A DNA stretch of 64,000 nucleotides, from assembly GCF_016801865.2 (NCBI RefSeq), contig NC_068939.1, positions 149,026,715-149,090,714 of the forward strand, in the 5' to 3' direction. Positions 10,801 through 21,122 of the stretch are shown piece by piece. Numbering within the stretch: position 1 is the first letter of the stretch; the number at the start of each line of letters is the position of its first letter. Source of the stretch: Culex pipiens pallens. Taxonomy: Eukaryota; Arthropoda; Insecta; Diptera; Culicidae. The notes beneath the pieces were generated by a model. It made no database searches and was not told the origin of the DNA. It saw only the letters and a list, made by a program, of their open reading frames with translations. The position numbers and the translations under genes were made by a program.

Positions 10801-13800
10801 TTGTTTTTATAAGGCAGGATAAGGGTGGTCCATTCTGCCCCCAAGTGGATTTTAATTTAACACTTCCACCACCAAGCCTCTAAATGATTTTAAGGTTCCG
10901 TTGTTGATTGTATACCTTGGTAGTAACATCTAGTAACATTATAAGCATTGTACAAACTTTTTCCAACAATCCAACTTTTTAGAAAGTTTATTTAAAAACC
11001 TCGAAATAAACAACATTTGCGTGGTTTTTCTAATAGATTTACATTTTTGCTCATAGTTCGAAAAATACAATGAATTCAAACGTCGTTTTCGGTATGGTGA
11101 AGTTATTTGACGTCCTTTATAAGACCCTTGCCTTACAATTGGTCTAAATTCATTCTAAAGCCCAAAACCAAGGGTGGCCCATTCTGCCCCCCTGGTCCAT
11201 TCTGCCCCCCCTGCCCCTATTTCTCAATCAGTGAAAGTTTGTTACAAAAGTTACAAAACATAATTCTGTTTGTTTGGACAAGTTTGCAAATAAATCCCCC
11301 TTCACATTATGGTATTTGTTTACATGCTCGTTGGACTTGTTAATTTGATAAACCGGCACTGTAAGAACATTAAATTTTAATTGAGTGGTCGATTTCACTG
11401 CGCCCTAATACTTCACAAAACAAATTATGCTTTTTAATTTTACTTAGTTTCAAAAGCTTGTTGAGTCCCATCAATAAACTCTGAGATGAGAATGACTGGA
11501 CGGAGATATCCCGGGCAAGTGGGAATACAAAACAGAGGTCATTTCAATAACAAATCCAAAGCCATAAAATGTGTGGTCTTTATACTAAAACTTATGTTAA
11601 AGCTATTTTTTTTCTTATTGATATTAAATGGGAAATCAATAATTTTTTCGAATTTTATTTAAGGCTTCGAAAAACCAATACCTTATCCTACTAACATAAA
11701 GACAAGAAGCATATCATTCACGAGATGCTTGGATGAATTGCTGTGGATTCCACAGTCTCATGCGGTGTCGTCAGGAATTGAGCTACACACGCCATGTCTG
11801 ATGAGTCTGCAAATTCAAGTATGGGACTAACATTCCTACCCTTGTTGAACTACAGGCTTCTTGGAAGGGGGCCGGTATTGACTAATAAATTGACTAATAA
11901 AAGAGTTAGCTGCCACTGATTATTTTTGATTCATTGTTTAACTTCAGCTGATCTGTCAATAACGGAGTAGCAACTCATTTAGCAGTCAAGCATGCTCATT
12001 CTCAGTTTTTTAAGTGTCCATATCGATTTTTTTATATTGCTGGAACTTGAGTACTTTCAAACAATTTTTCAAATTTCACTTTTTTGGTTATTTGCTCAAT
12101 TGAATAGTTAGCCTGGTTTCTTTTAAATTTTACATTTTTTCAAATGCTGAATAAAAGTTTGTAAGCCGTCTGCCAATGTTTACAAGTTTTATTCAGCATT
12201 CGAAAATATGTAATATCTAATTGGAACCAAGCAAATATTAAAATTTTATAATTAGCTAATAACTGGAAAACAATTTAAAAATCTGTTATTTACCGTTGAA
12301 AAACACGTTTCTCAAATTGAGTAATCGGACAATTTTTTTTTCTCTGTTATCGGATTTTTTTGTTATAATTTTTGATAACACTATTTTCTGTTATTATTAC
12401 AGCTAATCGGAGTGTTTAAAAAAAAAGCAAATCCTGATCTCCTAACATAACAGAACTTGATCTTTTCCAGTTATTTCCACCTGCTCGGGATAAGCGTTTG
12501 GAATCTGACGCAGAGTAAGATTTTATTTAACGAAATTAGAAAAAGCGACATAAAAAAGCTCATTCCTTTCGAAAATGATCGTTTTAATTCTTAGCCAAAA
12601 AAGTGTCTGTTTTCCTTATAATGAAAGTCCTTTATGAAACATTAAGAACGAAGCATTTTATTCGAAAACTCTCCCTCCCGAGTCGAAACCCGGCCAACGC
12701 CGGAGCTGAATCTCATGGTGCTACAAGTTCCAACGAAAAGCACTGCAGACCCACGAGAGTTCAGTCCCGGTAATGGCCAACATCTGCCCTGAAATGTAAA
12801 GGTTAAATTTGCACAAGCGTATCCCGTCGATCCGTGCGAAGCGCCAAGCAAGAACTCAGACTGTGATGTGAAGTTCAACACGGGGCACACAGGTCACAGC
12901 CGGAGTTCTCGCGCGGCACGATTCGCTCTCCAAACGCGCACTGTTTTTTTTTTGTTTCCCATATTGTCTAGCGGTTAGGACGGCTTGGAACTCACCTTCG
13001 GACAGGTTGAAGGGACTGCAGTTGCCGAACACGGCCATCATGGCGTTCCGCTCGCGCACGTTCACCGGCGTCGACTTTGCACTGAGTCCCTTGAGCGAGG
13101 ACGCCGACGACGAGTTGCCGTCCGCGGCGCCACCGTTCAGCGTTTGCTCCGTCAGCTTCGCGACCACCATTTCCGGACTCAGCTTGGGGAGCAACCGGGC
13201 CACGGTGGCGGCCACCGCGTCCATCTGGTCGGTCGGGTCTAACCGTTCCTGCTTGATGGTGGCGACGGAGAAGAAATCGAGGCTGGTTTTGGCCGATGGC
13301 GTGGGGGAGGACACTTCCAGCAGGTCCAGCTCCTTCTGCGTTAGCACGGACATCGGGGCCGTGGATTGTTCGGCGGCGGCCAACGAGTCCAGCACGTTGG
13401 GCTCGGGTTCCACCTTGACGCCGGTCACGTCCCCGGCGGTTTCACCGAACAGCGTCTTGTTCAGATTGCGCTGCGCCGTGCTATACGCTTTCGTTAAGCC
13501 TCCTCCTGAAGAAGGAAAAGACGTATTCAGTATGGACGTTCGCGAAAGCCCAATTCCAACCACGGTCCACTTACTGAGTTTGTTCCGGGGACTGAACAGC
13601 TTTTCGCTGAACGGTGACAACAGCGGCACGATGTCCTCCAGCAGCGGGTCGGGCCCAGACCTGCTGCTGCCCTTGCCGCCGAATGAACTGCTGCCGCCAG
13701 GTAAGCTACCCGCGTAGCTTGCACTGCTGAAGCCGCCGTTCGGCGAGTTCTCCGAAGATTCCGGACACAGAAACACGTCGATCTCGCCCTTTTCCGACTT

Positions 13801-16800
13801 GAGGAAGATTTCCCGCGGCTGTTGCACGTCGGGTAGCTGTAAAAGAAAGTCAAAATCCCCGGTTAGTAGAAATCGAACTCCAGCCACGCACAGTCACCAA
13901 CACTTACCACCAATTTAGCCTCCGGTGGGGCCTTGATCACCACGATGATCTGCTCCTTGAACAGGTCGATCGAGTTCAGGTCCTGGCAGGTGACGTACGC
14001 GTGCTTGTTCGCCGCCATGTCCGTCTCCGTCGTGCTGCGCATCTCCACGATCAACCGGTCGAGCAGGTTCTCCTTCTGCTCGAGCAGGTACCGGTCGCGC
14101 TGTATCCGGTCGTTCTTCTCGATATTGCACAGCGAGTTGCCGAGCTTCCACTGGATGTTGTTTTTGGACTTTTTCTCTAGGATGCCGATGCCCTCGAGCA
14201 CGTTCGTGATGTCGTAGATGCGGCGCTTTTGTACGTTCAGCTTGGTGGAGGCGATGTTCAGGTCGACCACGCCCTCCGGCGACTCCTTCAGCAGGTCGAT
14301 GAACTTTTTCGTCAGCAGCCCGAGCGAGGTGTCGTACCTGGAAAAGGAAAATGTTTGATGTGAAATTTACATATTTTTGAAATGAATTCTTAGAATTTGT
14401 CATTTTGCGTCGTCGATTCTTAAATTCTTAAATTCTTAAATTCTTAAATTCTTAAATTCTTAATTAGCATTAGCATTAGCATTTGGAGGACGCCCCACCA
14501 CCGGAAGGCTCCACAACGCTTATCCCACTGTTTGGTATGGTTGTGTTAGACCCTCATCCGGAACAATAATCCAACACGGGAGATACCATGTCTTCATCTT
14601 TTGATGAGTGTGTAATACAGCCCAGGGCATAAGGGGGTCCACGCCGGGTCCAAGCTATCCTCGGGGAAATGAAGGAATGTTAGTAAACACCTATCTAAAG
14701 TGCGCAGGGACCCCTACGTCACCTTAGTGGTATAGATGTTTGTAGGGAGGTTTTGGACTCAATGTTAGTAAGAGAGGTAGAACCCTAGGATATACCCCGA
14801 AAGGTATTGCGGGCGAATCAAGTAGAGTTAGTTTTTTTTATTATTAAACTTATACCATCAGTATAGTGTGAAAGATGCATGATTTATAGATATTCTATTT
14901 AAAGCAACGGCAGACACAACGCGACGAAGCCGTGCATGAATAAATTGACTGTTACAAAAAAATGAGGAAATTCAGGTGAAAGCAATGCTGATTAAACACA
15001 GTTTTAACATGTCTGCTGTTAAACTCAAGCTACCGACTGTAAGAGTACAGAGAAGTTTATATTTTTCTTTAAATTATTTTATGTTTAAGCGAAATTCGAG
15101 GTTTGAAATGATTTAACGCATAATTGGAATCTTGATTTTAAACTCTTACAGCGATGCGGAGTGAACATTCATTATTTATAGGTATATTTGTTTTATTTAA
15201 ATGTAAGAGTTAGAAGCTAAATTAAAACGACCGATTGAAAAAGCATACCTAGTTAATATGTTAACTTTTTGTTGTAATGAGTAAATCAGCATATTTAAGT
15301 GTAATATAGGGGTATTCAATAGGGCCGGGCCGATGACAATAGTTGCGTTGTTTATGAATTCAATGAATTGTATGTATGTTGGAGTGAGTGTGAATGTCTG
15401 TAGTGTATTATTTAATTTGTAAATGTGTTTGACATGTACAAGTTTTATAACGGTTTGATCTCACCAAATTTGCAGCAAAAAGGATCAGCTCCCTATTAAA
15501 TCGCTTTCGACTCCTCTTGATCCGGTAGCATCATCAACAATCTCTTTCCTTATGTCGCTGCTGGTTATCTCCGATTCATCATTGGAACACCTTTTTCCCC
15601 ATCCCCACGAAGACTCCATTTCAATGCGCAACTCGTTTCTAATCGCGGAACCGACTCATTTAATCACATTCCCACTTTTCTCACAAAAAAGGCAGAGCAC
15701 GTCGTACACCAGATTCCTTTTTTTTTCGTTGCACAAATAACACATTCTTTGACTATCCCCATTTCTAATACAAAATACACTCCTCTCCCCTAAACAGCAG
15801 AAATCTGCCACAAATACAAAAAGTCTGTGAATCGACAGAAAACACACTGGTCAAAGTGACGCTTGTGACGTGACGTTCGTCCGTTTTGGCCTCTCTCTCT
15901 CTCTTACTCTTCTTTTCACACACGTTCCCAGATTCGAGACGGGACGAGGAATAAATAGAATCGATTGCTCGAACCTAGAACACCGTTAAGCCCACTCTGA
16001 ACAATTACACACACTTTAATTGTAAACACTGTGTAAACCCCAAGCAAATATTCAGCCGGCGGCGTCATCTTCCAACCAAATATGCACTCAGAGAATGCCA
16101 TTCACCGCTGCTCGCTCTTGTCCAAGGAACATGTGTGGGTTCGCTCTCACTCTCACTCTCATTTTTTCCTCCTTCGAAATGTCAAACACCGCGACCGAAA
16201 TTGAAAACTAATTTATTGAAAATCACTTTAAAAACACTTTTTCCAACTAAACTTTACCACCTCCGGATGGATAACATCGTTATGAAACGAATGACACCAA
16301 TTTGGTTTGGGTTCAGCTTAATTTTCACTAATTTTTCGCATTTTTTTCCAAGCAACGCGACGACGTGTAATGCACATCCGACTTCTTTCCAGCTCTCTTA
16401 AATTCTTAAATTCTTAAATTCTTAAATTCTTAAATTCTTAAATTCTTAAATTCTTAAATTCTTAAATTCTTAAATTCTTAAATTCTTAAATTCTTAAATT
16501 CTTAAATTCTTAAATTCTTAAATTCTTAAATTCTTAAATTCTTAAATTCTTAAATTCTTAAATTTTTAAATTTTTAAATTCTTAAATTCTTAAATTCTTA
16601 AATTCTTAAATTCTTAAATTCTTAAATTCTTAAATTCTTAAATTCTTAAATTCTTAAATTCTTAAATTCTTAAATTCTTAAATTCTTAAATTCTTAAATT
16701 CTTAAATTCTTAAATTCTTAAATTCTTAAATTCTTAAATTCTTAAATTATTAAATTATTAAATTCTTAAATTCTTAAATTCTTAAATTCTTAAATTCTTA

Positions 16801-19473
16801 AATTCTTAAATTCTTAAATTCTTAAATTCTTAAATTCTTAAATTCTTAAATTCTTAAATTCTTAAATTCTTAAATTCTTAAATTCTTAAATTCTTAAATT
16901 CTTAAATTCTTAAATTCTTAAATTCTTAAATTCTTAAATTCTTAAATTCTTAAATTCTTAAATTCTTAAATTCTTAAATTCTTAAATTCTTAAATTCTTA
17001 AATTCTTAAATTCTTAAATTCTTAAATTCTTAAATTCTTAAATTCTTAAATTCTTAAATTCTTAAATTCTTAAATTCTTAAATTCTTAAATTCTTAAATT
17101 CTTAAATTCTTAAATTCTTAAATTCTTAAATTCTTAAATTCTTAAATTCTTAAATTCTTCAATTCTTTAATTCTTTAATTCTTTAATTCTTTAATTCTTT
17201 AATTCTTTAATTCTTTAATTCTTTAATTCTTTAATTCTTTAATTCTTTAATTCTTTAATTCTTTAATTCTTTAATTCTTTAATTCTTTAATTCTTTAATT
17301 CTTTAATTCTTTAATTCTTTAATTCTTTAATTCTTTAATTCTTTAATTCTTTAATTCTTTAATTCTTTAATTCTTTAATTCTTTAATTCTTTAATTCTTT
17401 GATTCTTAATTGCTTGAATTCTATCTTTTTTTTCATTTAAGAATAAATTATTATTTAATTCGTAATTTGTTAAGAATTCTGTAATTCCAATTTTAGTACA
17501 GAAAATTAAATACATTTTTTAAGTCATATTTAAGTTTCAAACTCAAATTTTGAGAAAGATTAAAATTTCGTGATTCGATAATCCGGAGTAAAATTTTGAA
17601 TTTAGCATCCCTAAATATTTAAATTTAGAATTTTGGATTAATTTACAAATTATTAAGTGTATTTTTTCAATCCTTGGTTTTTTTAATGTTTGAAATTTTA
17701 GTATTTTTGAACTTTTGAATACAGTCCAGACTCGATTATCCGAAGGCTTCGGAAAATTTTCACTTCGGATAATCGAATAACGAAAAAAAAATTGCTTCGT
17801 TGTCTAATTTTTGATTTTCAAACAACTCAAATTTTATGTTAAAAACAAGAAATTGAAAAATATGAAAAAAATATTTTTTTTAATCGTGTTTCGATTATTC
17901 GAAGTCCCATGCAAACCTTCGGATAATTGAAACTTCGGATAATCGAGGCTTCGAATTATCGAGTCTGGACTGAGTAGTTTGACTTTATTTTAATTTTAAA
18001 TTTTTGGTTTTTGTATAGGTTTTTTTTTATGTTTTCAGTTTTTCATAATTTTTGCTTTCCAGATTGTTTTAAATTTTTGAGTATTCTAATTTCCATTAAA
18101 TTAAAAAAATTATAAATTTCGGATTTTTTTTAAATGATTTTTTCCTATTTTTTGAATTTTAGATTATTTTTTTTTTTTGCATTGATGTGTTTTTAATTTT
18201 CTGATTTGTTATTTTTAAATTTGATTTCGAGCAAAAAACAAAATCCGTCCTTTTAATTTTAAAATTTTGCGTTTTGAGATTCCGTTTCTGCTGTTATTCC
18301 GTTTCTCTTACTTTTCAGCTGCGCGCATCGCTGAAGAAAAATCTTTTCATATTCTTTATTGACAGTTTCTCGCGTTTGTTTAAATGGAGTTTTGCGTTTC
18401 TTCCGAGCTCCGTACCAGCCTTGAGGTGATACGGGAAGGCAGCGCCGTACGCCGTATTTTAAACAAGTTCTGTCTGTTGCACACGATAAATCTAAAGATA
18501 GCAGGATATTTGTCGAGTTCAGAAATTGATTCTAGCTGAATAGATCGAGTCCAAGATCTGGCGTCCCGTTTCACCTTAAGGAAGAACCAGAGCGATGTAA
18601 AAAAACAGGACTCACCTCGTTCCCTCCGAGTACCGCTTCTTGGACGACGACGACGACACCGAAGACGTCGGCGTGGAGCAGGTCGAGCTGGGCTGGGCTT
18701 TCGTCGCACTGCCGGCCGAGGACGCCGCCGAGTGTTTGGCCATTTTGGTCGGCGTCGGCGACAGGCTGGACTGCGGTCTGCGTTTAACGGCCTACGACGA
18801 CGAATGACGTTGTTTTTTTAGAATCTCGAAAGGAAACGCGCGGAAGGAAAGCTGAACCTACCTTGAAGTAGTTGGTAATTTGCGGGTCCCCGCTGGCACT
18901 TTTGTGCTGTTGGCTGCCGGGGGTCCGGCTGGGCGTCGTCGGTTTGCTCCGGCTGCTGTGGTGCGAGGACGAGGACGACGCCGCCGCCGGCGAACCTCCC
19001 GCCGTCACCGACGGGCTGTGATGGTGGTGATAACTACTACTGTGTTGTTGACTACTACTGCTATAACTATTGCTACCGCCGCCGCCACTACTACGGTTGT
19101 GGTGGTGGTGTTGATGGCTCGGCTGCTGCTGCTGCTGTTGGTACTGCGGCGTAACGCCGAACCCGTACCCATGGTCCAGCAGGTGCGAGCTGACCTTGAT
19201 GTCCGGCTTCACCTCCTCGTAGTCCTCGCTGGACAGGTCCGAGCCGACCGAGGGTTTCCGGCTGCCGCTGCCGCCACCGTAACTAGCCATTTGATTTGTA
19301 CTTGCGCTTCCGCTGACGCCGCCGCCGCCATTCAGTCCATACGCCTCACCAGTCTTTTTGTTGTGTTGTTCCATATTGGTTAACCTAACTTTGCCACCCT
19401 GCTGCTGCTGCTGCTGCTGATGCTGTCCTGCTACATGCTGTTGCTGTTTGTGTTTCGACTGAACTGTGTACAT
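7763..19473 (-). CDS. E2f1: E2F1 transcription factor, six coding exons (whole CDS span)
   Basis: Joined exons are 19473-18862, 18791-18616, 14337-13908, 13836-13575, 13505-12996 and 7869-7763. All junctions are GT-AG, phases agree, and the sum is 2097 nt (698 residues plus stop). Domains: Q/H/S-rich N-terminus (1-204); a Ser-rich basic linker (205-263); winged-helix DNA-binding domain about 262-327 with the RRIYD recognition motif at 301-305; coiled-coil/marked-box dimerisation region about 340-440; acidic/Ser linker; and a C-terminal Rb-binding motif (679-698, DYNFSLD then ELFDFNF). Known family role: E2F/DP heterodimers bind TTTSSCGC-type sites in the nucleus and drive G1/S genes, repressed by Rb (Rbf in flies). 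The Rb motif and an N-terminal degron-like motif mark it as an activator E2F1 rather than E2F2. The long introns (12995-7870 and 18615-14338) are filled with transposons and satellite. Confidence 0.95.
8226..9289. mobile_element. TIR element CCCAAGTAACATTTT in E2F1 last intron
   Basis: The left end CCCAAGTAACATTTTTA mirrors the right end TAAAATGTTACTTGGGG. The subterminal region has repeated AGGTTTTAT/AGGCTTTGGGG-type words. No ORF of note. About 1.06 kb. Confidence 0.75.
10269..11220. mobile_element. TIR element with repeated GGGGCAGAATGG motifs, E2F1 last intron
   Basis: It starts ATAGGGGCAGGGGGGGCAGA and ends with the reverse complement near 11171-11220. The word GGCAGAATGGNCC recurs near each end: about 10280 and 10482 (with a GGCAAAATGGGCC variant near 10502) on one side, and about 10824, 11174 and 11195, in opposite orientation, on the other. 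About 950 bp, no coding capacity. Confidence 0.8.
11509..12490. mobile_element. TIR element CCCGGGCA..TGCTCGGG, long copy
   Basis: The left end TCCCGGGCAAGTGGGAATAC mirrors GTTATTTCCACCTGCTCGGGA. A shorter relative with the same ends lies at 48515-48961. No ORF. Confidence 0.7.
12996..13505 (-). CDS. E2f1: E2F1 coding exon 5: linker with KVEPEP and IKQE motifs
   Basis: Acceptor CTTCTTCAG ends at 13506 after a 69-bp intron; the donor is GAAG|GTGAGT at 12996/12995, phase 1. The sequence includes GVKVEPEP and TIKQERLDP, which match the psi-K-x-E SUMO acceptor pattern (inference), and KELDLLEVSSPTPS. It also has a Leu-rich piece (ARLLPKLSPEMVVAKL). There is no named domain; this is the region between marked box and transactivation domain. 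Confidence 0.9.
13575..13836 (-). CDS. E2f1: E2F1 coding exon 4: marked box end and acidic/Ser linker
   Basis: Acceptor TTTTACAG ends at 13837 after a 71-bp intron; the donor is CTCA|GTAAGT at 13575/13574, phase 1. It encodes LPDVQQPREIFLKSEKGEIDVFLCPES, which completes the marked box that contacts DP. A Ser/Gly-rich linker follows, then DPLLEDIVPLLSPFSEKLFSP, an amphipathic acidic segment. The Arg codon is split with exon 5. Confidence 0.92.
13908..14337 (-). CDS. E2f1: E2F1 coding exon 3: winged-helix DNA-binding domain and dimerisation start
   Basis: Acceptor CAG at 14340-14338, donor GTG|GTAAGT at 13908/13907; phase 2 in, phase 0 out. It encodes RYDTSLGLLTKKFIDLLK, the VVDLN(I)AS helix, and KRRIYDITNVLEGIGIL (the DNA-contacting recognition helix of the E2F family), then the IQWK strand. 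After this come a leucine/heptad segment (RDRYLLEQKENLLDRLIVEM) and the marked-box beginning (AYVTCQDLNSIDLFKEQIIVVIKAPPEAKLV). All hallmark residues of the E2F fold are present with no frameshift. Confidence 0.96.
14418..14463 (+). repeat. Short (ATTCTTAA)n tract, E2F1 intron
   Basis: About five to six units of the same 8-mer that forms the large array from 16395. It sits 80 bp upstream (in transcript sense) of exon 3 and immediately abuts the retroelement tail at 14464. Confidence 0.9.
14464..14836 (-). mobile_element. 3' end of a non-LTR element or SINE with (AATGCT)n tail
   Basis: On the minus strand the sequence ends in AATGCTAATGCTAATGCTAA, a simple-repeat tail. The body is GC-richer than the surrounding intron. 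It carries no complete ORF; the 5' limit is estimated. Confidence 0.5.
14837..15400. other. AT-rich intron sequence, nothing recognised
   Basis: E2F1 intron sequence without TIRs, tandem repeats or reading frames that I can support. Confidence 0.4.
15460..16250 (-). promoter_or_regulatory. Promoter-like unique island inside the E2F1 4.3 kb intron
   Basis: Non-repetitive, GC-richer sequence with GAGA/CTCT runs (15892-15905 and around 16145). A minus-strand donor-like site, TTTG|GTGAGAT, lies near 15462. A 43-codon minus-strand frame (MESSWGWGKRCSNDE...) ends in TGA just before that donor. It could be an internal alternative first exon of E2F1, which is speculative. Confidence 0.25.
16395..17158 (+). 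repeat. Satellite array (ATTCTTAA)n, about 95 units, E2F1 intron
   Basis: Period 8 bp (CTTAAATT in another phase), very homogeneous with only a few variants (TTTTTAAA near 16561, TTATTAAA near 16745). It is the reverse complement of the array at 26060-28505. Confidence 0.97.
17159..17403 (+). repeat. Variant satellite array (AATTCTTT)n, about 30 units
   Basis: It abuts the previous array. The unit changes from AATTCTTA to AATTCTTT at a sharp border near 17158 and is then homogeneous, which fits separate local amplification of a point variant. Confidence 0.95.
17404..17660 (+). repeat. Satellite flank, duplicated in inverted orientation at 25740-26045
   Basis: Matching reverse-complement segments include TTTTAGTACAGAAAATTAAA, CATATTTAAGTT, CTCAAATTTTGAGAAA and AAATTTCGTGATTCGA. 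The array and flank therefore form one repeated unit, not two independent satellites. Confidence 0.75.
17722..17972. mobile_element. pogo-like MITE CAGTCCAGACTCGATTATCC, copy 1
   Basis: The ends CAGTCCAGACTCGATTATC and ATTATCGAGTCTGGACTG are inverted repeats, with TA before the left end. Related copies or remnants occur at 20811-21122, about 38620-38695 and about 42110-42180. Confidence 0.75.
17973..18615. other. AT-rich E2F1 intron sequence
   Basis: Homopolymer-rich intron sequence with no repeat ends or motifs that I can support, other than the exon 2 donor at its edge. Confidence 0.4.
18616..18791 (-). CDS. E2f1: E2F1 coding exon 2 (residues 205-263)
   Basis: Acceptor TAG at 18793-18792 follows a 70-bp intron. 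The donor is GAG|GTGAGT at 18616/18615. It encodes AVKRRPQSSLSPTPTKMAKH and then a Ser/Thr/Ala linker ending KKRYSEGTR; the final Arg codon is split (AG|G) with exon 3. The KRR cluster followed by SP/TP sites resembles the nuclear-localisation and cyclin/CDK-docking part of activator E2Fs (inference). RYS-EGTR leads directly into the winged helix. Confidence 0.9.
18862..19473 (-). CDS. E2f1: E2F1 coding exon 1 (residues 1-204)
   Basis: The start is the ATG at 19473 (MYTVQSKHKQ). It is the first in-frame ATG after an in-frame TGA at 19527-19525, and that TGA rules out longer N-termini within this exon. The exon is low-complexity coding sequence: polyQ near residues 26-40, a Gly-rich stretch, an acidic patch (SSEDYEEVKPDIK), a second polyQ, and His- and Ser-rich runs. 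It ends with DPQITNYFK and the donor AAG|GTAGGT at 18862/18861, phase 0. DPQITNYFK continued by AVKRR from the next exon resembles a PIP degron. The low-complexity runs are probably polymorphic in length. The exon continues upstream as 5' UTR to a splice acceptor at 19572. Confidence 0.9.
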
Positions 19474-19571
19474 AACTTGGCTGTTCGCACACCGAAAGCC
19501 TTCGAGGAATCCCGCGTGCACCAGTCAGACGTCGTTGGTCAGCATTTGTTTCAGCAATCTTGGGGCGCGAT
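19474..19571 (-). promoter_or_regulatory. E2f1: E2F1 5' UTR part of the first coding exon, with 6-codon uORF
   Basis: The splice acceptor (CTCTCTTTCAG) ends at 19572, so this exon is internal and its leader continues in an upstream exon. A short upstream ORF starts at 19545 (ATG CTG ACC AAC GAC GTC TGA) and stops at 19525. It is in the same frame as E2F1, 72 nt ahead. Translational damping by this uORF is inference. Confidence 0.6.
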
Positions 19572-20042
19572 CTGAAAGAGAGAAGAAAAACAACAGTCGA
19601 TTATTATTAGAAATTATTCAACGAGAGAGTCTAGACCGAGGTGACAAGTTTCAGGGTTCTATTATCATACGCAACTCACAAAACTTGACAAACAGAAAGT
19701 GGCATTGTAACAACAAGAACAGAAAAAAATGACGACCGGAATGGGGGCGCAAAAAAACGGAAGTCATGCGCAGCAGCAGTGCCAGTTTGCACAGAAGTTT
19801 GTGTATGTGTGAACGACACACGCGAAAAACTGCGTGAAAAGTTAACCAACCATGCGGTTCTCGATGATCGGGTGGCAGGGCTGTTGGGAGGAGCGAAAAG
19901 ACGGTCCATTTTGGTTAGATTTATTGGGATTGAACTGCTTGGGAATAGGTTCATGGCTGTAGGTGGAGATTCGTTATTCAGTGTTTTTAGTGATGTTTAC
20001 GCGAAAAATGTGGTAATCAGACATATTTTGTTCGCCTGAAAA

Positions 20043-20720
20043 AAAAAAAAGGCTCATTGGAAAGTTCTTTTGATTATGCGAATTGCTGATTGGTTCGGTC
20101 ATCATTTTCATCACAATATTTGAGATCCGCCTCCAAAAATTGGTAACTAACACTTAAGTAACCATAATTTTTGATATGGTTGTCAGATCTTCATTCTTTT
20201 GGACTCGTTGGAAAGGTCTTTTGAATACCCGTCCAACGATAGGTCGCATGGTAGATCGGGAAAAAGTTTTTACCAAAATATCAGAGATCCGGTCTAAAAA
20301 GGTGTATAAATAACACTTAAGTGCTTATAACTTTTGATAGGGTAGTCAGATTATCAATGTTTTAGCGTTCATTGGAAAGGTCTTTCTAATACCTTTCTGA
20401 TCATGAATAACATGATGGGTTTACTTTCCAAAACCACCCTTTTTTCGGTCTTCCGGACCTAAATCAAAATATTTTTTTTTCGCATAACTTTGAAGTACTT
20501 AACTAAACTTTATAATTTTTAAAAGCGACTTATGGGACCCCAAAACGGTCCAAATCGTTCATCCAGTGCCGAGATAATCCAGTGCAATTTTTTTATCAAC
20601 ATCCCACCACACACACAGACATTTGCTTTTGATTTCTAGTCGATATGTATACATGAAGGTGGGTCTAGGAGTTCAAATTAAGAATTTCGTTTTTCGAGAG
20701 AGAGTAAGGTGAGGAAGGCA
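20043..20720 (-). mobile_element. Fragment of the GCCTTCCTC..GAGGAAGGC family
   Basis: It is the reverse complement of the element at 58761-61888: shared CACTTAAGTG, ATCAACATCCCACCACACAC and TTATGGGACCCCAA, and the end GTGAGGAAGGC at 20710-20719. About two of the internal ~165-bp units are visible near 20140-20420. Confidence 0.65.
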
Positions 20721-20810
20721 AAAAAGCTCGTAAAAACCTCAAGAATAGACTTTTGACAGCTATCCATACAAAAATGTCGATCAGGAAAAACGATTTCTAG
20801 ATAAAGTCCA

Positions 20811-21122
20811 GGTCCAGACTCGATTATCCGAAGTTCGATTATTCCAAGGTTTGTATGGGACTTCGGAAAATCGAATCACAAAAAAAATTTTTTTCTGTGT
20901 TTTTTATTATTTTCTTATGTTTAACATTAAATTCGAGTTCTACGACCCCATTTTAGTCAAATTTCAATAGTTGAATGCCTATTAAATATCAAAATGCATT
21001 TTTTCGATATTACATCACCGCCATCTTGGATTTAAAAAGCCGACGAAAAAAAAAAATATTTTGTGATTCAATTATCCGGAGTGAAATTTTTCCGAGGTCT
21101 TCGGATAATCGAGTCTGGACTG
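20811..21122. mobile_element. pogo-like MITE, copy 2
   Basis: The right end CGAGTCTGGACTG is followed by TA. The left end GTCCAGACTCGATTATCCGA has a few extra bases. It shares the ends with 17722-17972 but has a different interior length. Confidence 0.7.

Noticed and set aside
12642..12890. 82-residue minus-strand frame downstream of the E2F1 exon 5 donor
   Set aside because: Sits in the intron after the GTGAGT donor. The final exon at 7.8 kb restores the Rb-binding end, so it is not needed.
12985..13853. Long frames on the opposite strand and in other frames over E2F1 exons 4 and 5
   Set aside because: Shadows of GC-rich coding sequence; the E2F1 frame has domains and consistent splice phases.
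18880..19383. 167-residue plus-strand frame rich in R, T and V
   Set aside because: Antisense of the polyQ/His/Ser-rich E2F1 exon 1.
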